Assembly (NCBI GenBank): GCA_000310025.1 | Contig: FN649752.1 | Location: 673,550 to 737,549 of the forward strand | Reading direction: 5' to 3' | Source of the DNA: Ectocarpus siliculosus | Taxonomy: Eukaryota; Sar; Phaeophyceae; Ectocarpales; Ectocarpaceae | Length of the DNA stretch: 64,000 bases | Part shown: one piece after another, positions 11,301 to 19,600 of the stretch | How the letters are laid out: each line of letters begins with the position of its first letter | Numbering within the stretch: the first letter of the stretch is position 1 | Program-made: the position numbers and the translations under genes | The notes under the pieces: generated by a model | What the model saw: only the letters and a program-made list of their open reading frames with translations | Databases searched by the model: none | Told to the model about the DNA's origin: nothing

Positions 11301-13366
11301 TGTTTCGAGCTTCCTCGGGACAGTCTTGTCAACCCCGGCCTAACGGACACCGCGCAACTTGTAGCAACGCGGCACGTCTTCCACGCACCTAAACTTGGCC
11401 TCTCCTCCTTTGAGCTCCGCCACTCCCGCCACCACCACCGACGCTCCCACCAGACAGGCGTACACGGTCGAAGCGATAAAAAGACCCACGGCGAGCCAGG
11501 CGCTGCAACTCCTGCGAAACAACAAGACCAACACCAACAATACAACGACACACGCGGGCGGTGCGTATTACCGTACATCTACTCCATGAAGGCAAGGGAT
11601 ACGCGGTTCGTGTGTACGGCGCACACAACGCAAAAACAGTTTTTCCGGAGCTCTGCCCTTGGACTCCAAAAAGGCCAAAACGCAGAGACTTCGCCCGCCT
11701 ATATACACGAAACTACAAGCAATAGGGGGAGCGCGATTGGGCCGGAACACTCTACGCTCCTCGTGCGAGCTTGCCATCGAAGTTGTCATCCGCAGGGGAG
11801 GAGAAAACGGACTTCGCCACGCATGCATACCACCAACTGCTGCGCCGCAATCCAGCCGCAGCCGCCTGCCCCCGCGCTCCTCTAAAACCAGCCAGAACAC
11901 ATGAACACAACACCGGCGGTAGTAAATCAGCGACACAACCCACCTCGCCGCCAGTCGCAAGAAGCAGAACTGGGCGGTCGCATCCAGCGCCGGAGGCGCG
12001 AGGGCCAGCAGCACCACCAGATCCCGCCACTTCCTCGCCGACACTGCTGCTGTGCTCTCACCCTCGCGATGACCGCCACCGACTACTCCCTTCCCATCAT
12101 CACTCTCAACTTCGGCCGCCGCCGCCGCCCAAAGTCGCCCCGCACCCCCGCGGCGGCGGAACCTCGAATTGGTCAACTCCGCAGGGGGGGGGGGGGGCAG
12201 CAGCGTTGTTCGCATCGGCTCCGAGCGTACCCAGAGAGCTGCCCCCGCCAAGAGGACGATGCCCCAGAGGGCGAGGAAGAGCATGAGGCTGCTGCAGCTC
12301 ACGGCAAAGGAGCCGGCTAGCAGGAGCACGCCGTTGCGCGCGCGGGGGGACTGTTGGTCCATTTTTTTTTTAGAAGCGATGGGTGGCGGGAGGGGCGGGT
12401 AAAGGTTTGGGGGTGGGTGGGGACTTTGTATGTAACGGGAACTGCATTGTTGTTCTACATACCCATCGACCCTTCGAATGACAGGAGGGGGTCGGGGTCG
12501 AGCCACCAGTGTGCTCCATGCCCCCTCGTCGCATTGGTACAGCGCTGCAAAGAAGGCGAGCATAAGTAGTATAGCATGGCCTTTTGCTCCCCTCCGATTC
12601 ACCAAGCTGAGAGACCCGTACCACCCCCAAGAACATATCCGGGTGGGTGCCCTCTTTCTCCACGTTTACCCGCGAAACCCTTGCACCAAAGCAAGAGGCG
12701 AGAGTATCCAAGCCCAAGACCCGACTCAAAAATCTGACGAAACGAACGCACCGCCAACAGGTTCCCCGCCGTGTGTTGCGCGACGTGACGCGAGACCGCA
12801 GCCGCGCAGAGCTTCCGAGTCCTTCTCCACTGCCTCTGCCGCCGCCGACTCCCCCATGAGGACGCCACCCCCCCCCCAATACTTGGCCTACCCGCGGGCC
12901 CCAGAGATGATGATTGCCGCCGAGCGAACATCCCCGGCGAAGAAGACGTGTTGAAACCGGCACCGCCGCTGGTGCTGCGGGAGCGCCGCCTGGGGTCCCC
13001 CCCGTCCCGCTGCCGAGAGTACGGCTGCGGGGAGGGGGACGTGGCCCGTCGCCTCAAGCTAGAGCCCCGCACAGCGGTAGACGTGGTGCCACCGCTGCTT
13101 CTGCTGCGGTGTCCGATCCGTCTCGCGGTGCTGTCGTCGACGGGAAAAGCCCACCGAAGCTCGCGGCGGGTCGACGGCAGCGGTTGTTCTACCACGCTCG
13201 GGGTACTCCTTTCTGCCTCCGCTGGCGTTGATGACCGCCGAGAATCGACAAGTGGACTAGTAATGTTTCCTGGTTGGAGATGCGAGCATCGAGGCAGTGA
13301 AGTAACAAGCATCAGCAGGAGGGAGGGGGAGGCGGGGGCGAGGACTGAGACGGAACGCGGGGCCAT
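5422..13366 (-). CDS. Multi-pass membrane protein, unknown family (9 exons)
   Basis: Proposed minus-strand gene: exons 13366-12687, 12606-11944, 11511-11389, 11029-10804, 10518-10186, 9695-9456, 8567-8259, 7561-7419 and 7096-5422. All junction phases agree and the total is 4,392 nt, i.e. 1,463 residues plus a stop. The start is the first ATG, followed by a hydrophobic stretch that could be a signal peptide or anchor. Exons 2, 3, 4 and 6 encode roughly six to seven hydrophobic segments rich in Leu, Ala and Val. Exons 5 and 7 carry short polyglycine tracts, and the last 560 residues are mostly disordered and acidic with a Gln run. I do not recognise a family. No catalytic motif was seen, so no function is proposed. 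It lies about 2.5 kb downstream of the lipase gene on the same strand but has its own start, so the two are treated as separate genes. The exon chain is well supported from exon 2 onward and weaker at exon 1. Confidence 0.6.
7419..7561 (-). CDS. Membrane-protein gene, exon 8
   Basis: Acceptor CCCTCCCCCAATCCAG|GCC; donor TTCGAG|GTGAGTGAG, phase 2. It encodes about 47 residues with an Arg/Leu-rich amphipathic helix (GRDQADIFRAGLAARIGAER). A 33-nt phase-2 mini-exon at 7290-7258 (TAG|ATG...AAG|GTGAGTAG) could be included between this exon and the last. Both forms keep the frame. Confidence 0.6.
8259..8567 (-). CDS. Membrane-protein gene, exon 7
   Basis: Acceptor CTTCCCTTCAACAG|CTA with a long pyrimidine tract; donor GGCG|GTGAGT. 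103 codons, phase 0 in and out. It contains a proline run, an amphipathic Leu/Arg helix and a twelve-glycine run encoded by a GCC triplet repeat at about 8350-8385. Confidence 0.6.
9361..9380 (+). repeat. Interstitial telomere-like units
   Basis: Three imperfect TTAGGG-type units (GTTAGGGTTAAGGTTA) lie in the intron between exons 6 and 7 of the minus-strand gene. They are far from a chromosome end as judged by the genes on both sides. Confidence 0.6.
9456..9695 (-). CDS. Membrane-protein gene, exon 6
   Basis: Strong acceptor (CTCCCTCGATTCTTCAG|CCT); donor AAGAG|GTGGGT. 80 codons, phase 0 in and out. It carries two hydrophobic segments, around PTLCASVFLLLRSLV and WAFLVALAGPAAVEVW, the last membrane helices seen in this protein. 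Confidence 0.6.
10186..10518 (-). CDS. Membrane-protein gene, exon 5
   Basis: 111 codons, phase 0 in and out; donor GTGAG|GTGAGC. It encodes a helical stretch starting KLSPESLLELAAGRWLVEYW, then a polyglycine run from (GCC)n at about 10336-10360, then an acidic stretch. The acceptor tract is weak, and the start could be three bases later. Confidence 0.55.
10804..11029 (-). CDS. Membrane-protein gene, exon 4
   Basis: Acceptor CCACCAG|GTGCC; donor CACGAG|GTGATC. Joining to exon 3 restores an Arg codon and continues into a hydrophobic segment (ASWHALLLLTAVGAL). The rest is an Ala/Leu-rich helical stretch that could be a soluble helical repeat. Confidence 0.6.
11389..11511 (-). CDS. Membrane-protein gene, exon 3
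   Basis: Acceptor TTTCGCAG|GAG after a T-rich tract; donor TTTAG|GTGCGT. It is a 123-nt exon, phase 2 in and out. It encodes one long hydrophobic helix (WLAVGLFIASTVYACLVG) and its flanking loop. Confidence 0.6.
   Translation of the reverse strand, partial: ELQRLARRGSFYRFDRVRLSGGSVGGGGGSGGAQRRRGQV
11944..12606 (-). CDS. Membrane-protein gene, exon 2
   Basis: Acceptor GGTCTCTCAG|CTTGG; donor GCGAG|GTGGGT, phase 2. It encodes hydrophobic segments beginning AILLMLAFFAAL, then GVLLLAGSFAV with LMLFLALWGIVLLAG, and DLVVLLALAPPAL, with a Ser/Glu/Gly-rich loop between the last two. A further intron inside (a GTATGT donor near 12458) is possible, but I found no acceptor in the matching phase. Confidence 0.5.
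12687..13366 (-). CDS. Membrane-protein gene, exon 1
   Basis: ATG at 13366-13364. The first residues are MAPRSVSVLAPASPSLLLML, a hydrophobic N-terminus of signal-peptide or anchor type, followed by a Ser/Arg/Pro-rich, probably disordered stretch. The donor chosen is TTTG|GTGCAAG at 12687 because it leaves phase 2, as exon 2 requires. The resulting intron is only 80 nt. Other GT sites upstream give the wrong phase, so this end is tentative. Confidence 0.35.
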
Positions 13367-13709
13367 TGGCAAAGGTTGCACATCGGATTTTCTTCACGTG
13401 GCCTGGACCACAATGCCCTCAGTGTGAACTGCTGTGTTCACGCACGTCTGGTACCGACAATGACTCGTGTGCACACATGGTACACGCAGTGTCAACTGCC
13501 TTTGCCTTGTCTGCATCGTCTTGTACTGCATGCGTTGCCACGGAAGCAACAGCGATATAGTAGTGATGGTGGTTTTTCGCCACGTGGCTGCAGCGAAAGT
13601 AGCACGACGTACATAAGGGTCCTCCCCAAGTTGTCGATTAACCCGGGCAACCGAGTACATACGTAGCGCTCGACATCAACCGCACCTTGTCGATTGGTGG
13701 TACATCTCA
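13367..13709. other. Upstream region of the membrane-protein gene
   Basis: Likely 5' untranslated region and promoter of the minus-strand gene that starts at 13366. No TATA box or other element was recognised. Confidence 0.35.
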
Positions 13710-14111
13710 TTGTCCCTCTTCATCTGTATCTCTGCTCAATCTCTAGTCCTGTGTTGTATCTCTGCTCTATCTCTACTTTCCGCATCTCTCTCTCTCTCAC
13801 GGGCAGTGCTGCAAGTGGGGGTGGCATCCACCTATAACAACAACAGCTGTGCAGAGTGCAGTCGCATCGATTGTATGTATCAAAATGCATACCAGGCGTG
13901 TTCGTTGCAGTGCTGGGGTGTCAACTTCATCAAATGTGGCACGCACGTGAAGCCTTCGAGGGGTGAAGGAGTCGCGCAACACGCCACGCCAGGAGGGACG
14001 TACGCGCGCCTCTCTGTCCTCAACGCTCGTTGGTATGCATACTATACAAACAGCAGTAGCAACCTCACGAACCAAGCTGCAGTGCAGCAGTTGAACCTCT
14101 ACGACCGGTAG
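13710..14111 (+). CDS. Orphan ORF, possible secreted Cys-rich protein
   Basis: An open frame of 133 codons. The hydrophobic N-terminus (MSLFICISAQSLVLCCISAL) resembles a signal peptide, and a short region with eight cysteines and NNNSCAEC-like spacing follows, about residues 45-77. No family is recognised and no intron evidence was found. The N-terminus is partly encoded by simple TCTCTG/CTCT repeats, which can create false hydrophobic starts. It may equally be chance or an exon of something else. Confidence 0.25.
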   Translation: MSLFICISAQSLVLCCISALSLLSASLSLSRAVLQVGVASTYNNNSCAECSRIDCMYQNAYQACSLQCWGVNFIKCGTHVKPSRGEGVAQHATPGGTYARLSVLNARWYAYYTNSSSNLTNQAAVQQLNLYDR

Positions 14112-14165
14112 TTGAGCCGCTGCGTCTTTTCCGCCAAACAGGTGTCGTGTGCAGAGTGCAGAGAT

Positions 14166-14202
14166 GTGTCAAGGGTTCTGTTTCTCAAGGGTTCTGTTTC
14201 TC
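14166..14202 (+). repeat. Short tandem repeat
   Basis: The 16-mer CAAGGGTTCTGTTTCT occurs twice in direct succession. Confidence 0.8.
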
Positions 14203-15504
14203 TACCGGGAAGGACCTACCGTCGGGGACTCTACTCAGCTAAGCGATCACCGAGTAAGGCCTCGCGTGATCATTACCCCTCTACACTCGAACCGAATCGG
14301 TCTACACGCCCTACGCACGGTTCTACGGTGCAAGCCATTGGTCAGTCCAAAAGTCTGCTAGTGCGGCAAGAATATAGGAGGGCCGATCTGCTTGGAAACG
14401 AGTTTCATACGCTCCCCGCACTATACCTTGGTCAAGTCTGGCATGGTGAAGGCTGCTGTCATCGTCATGGAAGCGTTCCACCTCCATTATGCGTGCGCGG
14501 CGAGGGCGAGAGGAAGATAGAGTAGGGGGAGTTGGCCCAACGGGAGAACAGCAACACGCGCACTCGTACGTTTGTCTTGCGTCAAAACGTCACACCGGCC
14601 TTTCAATGTCAGGACTTGGACATGCCCCATCAAGTCCAGTCTCCAGCAGATGTAGTTGAAGCGTCACGGCCAAGCGTGGCTTCTTGCTTGGAGGACTGCC
14701 TGCCTCGGAGGGTATGGGTGTGCGCTCTACAGCAGTACCTTGCAAAACTCTTCTCTCTTATTGCGCAGAGGAAGTCTGCGCGCCTTCACTTACGCGGGTC
14801 AATCAATGTCGTCACGCAAGCCCAAGCTCTCACCCATCATGTACAATGTTGGCACAATTCTCGCTTGTTGGTCTGTTGGATGGAGTACAAAATATCGTCC
14901 TCGTCACCAATCGGTCACGTGAACTCAATCCTCGTCTTGCCATCCTTACTATTCACTCAGCACTGCATATTACCGGACAGTCTCCCTCCTCGTGTCCATT
15001 TGTTTTCCAATGGAGAATGATGACGCGGGGGGGCTTCAAGATATTGACTTTTAGGTGTTCAGCGATAGAATGCAATTGGACTTGCCTGGTATTGCGAACG
15101 AATTCCCAGCTCACTCCGCAGTGAAATTAATGGTGCCACACAAGAAAGCAGAGCTAAAACGCACTCAAATTAAATGCTATCCGTGTTCCGATGATGATCA
15201 GAATTAATTACTGATGAACAACAACAGCAGTACAATATAACACATGCTGTGTACGCTAACAGCAGCTTACAAAAAACTATTATTATCTGTAGGCAAAAAA
15301 TGACTTCAAAAACAACCTAACCTCTTGATGCCACACGTCATGTCGACGGCCACCTGCGACTTAACATTGCACCAAAATGTTACCACCCCAAGCCTTAACA
15401 ACTCGCCATCCTCAACCACAAGATGCGTATCATACACACATTTCTTACAATCTTTCCCCTCCCCACTAGGTTCAACAAAAGAGAGCCCACCTTTGTTAGA
15501 TGTA
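14203..15504. other. Intergenic, no supported gene
   Basis: Plus-strand ORFs of 140-160 codons (14532-15020, 14684-15124) overlap each other in different frames and show no domain. The stretch 15130-15320 is AT-rich. It is probably intergenic or the distal 3' untranslated region of the lipase gene. Confidence 0.35.
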
Positions 15505-15680
15505 CAGCATAAAGCATATCCACTATAGCTACAAGTCAGCTGTTAACGTCTTTCAGGCGTGTATCCCAGACTTTTTCCCGGAAAAAAGGCGTCACAAAAA
15601 TCGTCCACGCCGGTTGTACTTTTGTTACATGTAGATGGACACAGCTATCCACTACGCTACAAGTTAGCCGTTTACGTCAC
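15505..15680 (+). repeat. Imperfect direct repeat
   Basis: TATCCACTA...GCTACAAGT(C/T)AGC(T/C)GTT(A/T)ACGTC occurs at about 15515-15550 and again at about 15645-15680. The word TTGTTA(C/G)ATGTA(C/G)A precedes each copy. The copies are about 130 bp apart, downstream of the lipase stop codon. Confidence 0.5.
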
Positions 15681-15845
15681 TGCCCGGCCAAAGCATGAAA
15701 CACGATTTTTTTTTTTTAACAAACAACTGGTATTCACCAGAACCGTATCATCTACAAGTACGTTCTTCCGGGGAACCTCTGACGCTCGATGCCAGTACAC
15801 GTGTACTTTCCGAGGGAACTTTCCGCATCGCGCATTCTTCAAATA

Positions 15846-16645
15846 TCAATGCCCCTTCCTGTCCGCTTGGCGCTTTCGTTTCCGGTATTTCAGCGCCGCT
15901 CCGAGTATTGCGGGTTCGTAGGCACCCATGGCGTGGTCGGCCATCATGCTGCTGTTGAGGCGGATGCCTCCCAGCTCTTCCGAGCTCGTCTTCCGCACCG
16001 TCACCAAGCCGTCCTTTCCGGCCGAAGACTCGCTTCCCGCATCCCAACCTTCCAACAAGAACACGACGCCCGGATTGATCAGATCTCCGACCGTCATCGT
16101 GTCGGAGGAACGGCGCTTGCCACCTTTCGGCCTAACACCTTCCCGTTCGCATCTCTCGACCATGGGGAGCATCTCATCAGGGGAGGGTCCACCCCCCGTC
16201 GCTAGCTGCTTGAGGAGCAAGAGAGTCAGGGCGACCTCGTCGGACGACATGCTGCGTACTCCGTCCGTGACGCGGCTGACGTCCTTGTAGAGGCTTTCCG
16301 CCGAGGATCCCGCCGTGTTTACGGCGGCGAGCAGGCTCTCGGTAGCCTCCCCCACGTCCTGCGTGAACCTCGCCCACTCCTGCCCAAACTTGGAGATCGT
16401 GCTCCGAACGACTTGCGCCCTGATGGCGCTGAGGTAGCTGCCGATGCTGGTGCTGTCTTCCTTCTCTTCCGTCCCTTGGTCCTCCCCTTGTTCGCCGCCG
16501 ATGACCTCCTCAGGGAGCTTGCTTCCTGCTTCCTCTTCGTCGTCATCATCATCGTACTCATCGTCCGCGATGTCGTAGGCGTCGCCAGCGAGGAACGCGA
16601 GGGAAGGGTGCGCGCGCAGTCCCAGGATATCGCTTGCGATCTTGC
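15846..16645 (-). CDS. DAGL-like lipase, last exon (catalytic His)
   Basis: Acceptor GAAAACAG|GCAAG, phase 1; 266 codons including the stop at 15846. It begins after KIASDILGLRAHPSL, then has an acidic run of Asp/Glu at about 16530-16580 and a helical stretch (SYLSAIRAQVVRSTISKFG). The closing lipase segment contains NPGVVFLLE, VTVRKTSSEELGGIRLNSS and ADHAMGAYEPAIL, where the His is the third triad member. The tail is basic (KYRKRKRQADRKGH). Confidence 0.75.
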
Positions 16646-19600
16646 CTGTTTTCCGTCCGGCCGTGGGGTTTCGCGTGGGGAGAGAATCACGGCAGCAGTT
16701 AGCAGAGGGCGCCATGAGAGTGATACGTGATTGTCCTTCGTCAACTCTATGTCACCCTCGAAGGCGTTTGACAGCTGTAAATACGTGTGCACAGACCCGC
16801 ATGAGATTTCGTCCTAAAGACTGCAAGCATCCTTCGTCGTACATTGCTGTCTCTACCCTCCCGCATCAAATATGTGGCCGCCTGTTCTCAATCTGGGCAC
16901 ACACAGCAGCGAGTCAAATGCGCATGACAGGGTGTTCTTGGTGGACGGAAACCAAAACACCAACAACTTTCGAAGTGACAAAAAAACAAAACGGGTCGTT
17001 GCTCGCTCACGTCTGTCATCCTCGTTCCCCGCCGCCCCAAGCCCTTGCTCGCTCTGCTGAACGCGCACCCGAGAGTCCAGCACGAACTCAGCCCGCTTGT
17101 AGACGTCCAGCGGGAGCTTGTCGACGTGTTGGATCGTTCGGCACAAGCTGTAAAGCGACCCTAGGCTCATGGTTGGAACGCAATCAGCCCTATCGTGACG
17201 CCGCCAAAACCACCGCCGTGCGATCGCACGGGAAAGGGGGTGTTGCATCAAGCTGACAGCGGGAGATGTGTTTCGCTTGGAGGAGGGGTCATCAGAGAAA
17301 GCAACTTTGATGGTCTTAACATTCCCATGCGATTCGAACATCGTGTGGGCCATTGTCTATACATAGGGTTGCGTGAAAAATCCGAAACTCTTCTAAAAAA
17401 ACAGCCAGACCGCTGACGACAGCCATTCTCGTGACGAACATTGTCCAACATAAGTTGTGACTCTCGGTAGCGCTGCTCAAGGCTTGCTATAGCTTTCGCA
17501 ACCGGCATCAACAACAAATAAGACATCACTGTCGTTTGACCTCCGCGGGTCCAGCTCCATGTGGCGCCTTGTTTGCGCACAAAAGAGCACGTCGCAAGCA
17601 CGACCGACGGCATGCTTGCCGTAAGACCCTACTCGAACGCACTCCGTCTCCGATCTCCTGCTAGTGCGACAAAACATAGATCCTACCAAATCACTGCTGG
17701 GGCGAAAACCACCAGGTGGTGTACAAAACCAATCGTTTCGGGGGTGGAGGACACAACCTGGGGGATGGACGGGCTGCCCTTCGTGCAAGCCACGCGTAGG
17801 CCGCGAGTTTTTCGCCCCTTCCCTACTTGGCTCCCCCAAGGGAGTGCGTATCGTGAAAGCAACGCAAGACTTTACCACTTTGGCTCACCCGTTGACGAAG
17901 GAGTACACGTCCCGCATCCATGTTGCCCCAGGCACCGAGAACACCGGCGGCGGCGCAAAGGCGTAGCACTCCACGCGCACCGGGCGGCCGACGTCGAGCC
18001 TTGCCGTTTTTGCCGCCGTCTTGTCTTTCGCGAGTCTGAAACCTCCCTTCAACGCCTCCATAGCGTTTCGCTCCAGAAGAATCTTCAACAAGATCGCCGT
18101 GCCCGCTCCGAGACTGTGCCCTGGAGGCAAGGCAAGGGGGCACGGTTTGGTGTAGAGGGGAGAGGGGGGGGGGGGGGGTTGCATGCTGATGGGTGGGAGG
18201 GACATATGCGGGCCACACTGCTGCCGTCGTCTCAGTGCAACGTGGTAGCCGACAACATGAACGACCTCGTGACGAGAGGCTATGCTTGTGGACGAACGTC
18301 CGACTGCGGACACACGCACATTCGACCAGGCAATTCACTGCTGCTGTCCTTGCGGTATGGTTGACGCAACCTGACGCGAACTGTCTACATCGCTCCGACA
18401 TGAGCCGTACACCGGATTTCAGCCGACGGTTTTATCTGTGCCCACTCTTGTGAACGCCCTCACTCCATCCCCGAACCGAAGATACAACCCTGAAGAGCCT
18501 GACAACAGGATATCTGCGCACCAGAGCAGACCCGCGATTATGCCTGGTATCAAGATACGCATAACTCAAAAGGCGTTCTCGCTTCGTTCACTACATCCTC
18601 GGGTTCGCCAAACATCCCCAGCTAGGCCCTACTCTGTATCGCAGCCGTGAGGCGACAGCACGGCCTTGCTATCCACCATTCCGACAACAGCGCACGAGTA
18701 GCACACAGAGAATATTCGCCGTTCTACGCCCTCCATACACACCGACTTGTGCACTGGTTGTGGCGGTGGCTTGCGATCGACGTGATTCGTCAGCCAAAAA
18801 TTGGTATCCTTCTTTTCTGAAAGCGCGAAGAACAAACACCAGGAGCAATAGGCCCGTGACATCTAACAAGATGCACAACAGACATGCAATCCCACAGTCA
18901 CCTGTCAGCACCAACTTGTAGTCGCTGTGTTCCCTGAGCTGCTTTTCCACCTCCCCTCTTACAGCCGTCCACACCCTCACGGCGCTCTGCGAGATTCCTT
19001 GGTGTGCCTTGCCCCCTGCAAAGTCTGAATTGCAACAGGGCGGACAAAAAAAAACAAAAATACGGTCGTTAAGCAGAGGTCCATATGACGTAGAAACGAG
19101 GCACCAAGCCGGCCGACACGCCGGACCGTCTCAGGGAGAATAAGGATACATGCGAAAAAAAAGTAAAATCGTAGAGGAAATAGTAGAGGGCAACACTGCA
19201 AAACGGTGCTGGCATGCTGTGTGATGCTCAAGGGTTCCGAGAGTTCCTCTAACGGAATTATTTGCTCGTGCGGCCAGCGCCTACCAACCGCTGCTCGGGC
19301 CATCGTTGGTTCAACTTCCCTCACTCGCGGGTCGATTAATAGTTAACGTAAGAAAGAACCATCGTGATTTCCCCAGCCGTTCAACGGTACACGTCTTCGC
19401 CCTGGCCGTACCGGTCAAAGCAAGACCCGACGAAAACACGCTTAACCCGCCAACAACGTCCCCGTGCTGCCCAAGATGTTCTGAAACGCGGACGACTGGA
19501 CGACTGGACGACTGGACGACTGGATGACTGGTCCAAATTAGACAACCGAAACCCCATGCCGAGTCCAGATCTTCGGACATACAAGCATAGATTTACACAG

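Noticed and set aside
12599-13381. Start of the membrane-protein gene at 13381
   Set aside because: The codon there is GTG; the first in-frame ATG is at 13366 and begins the hydrophobic N-terminus.
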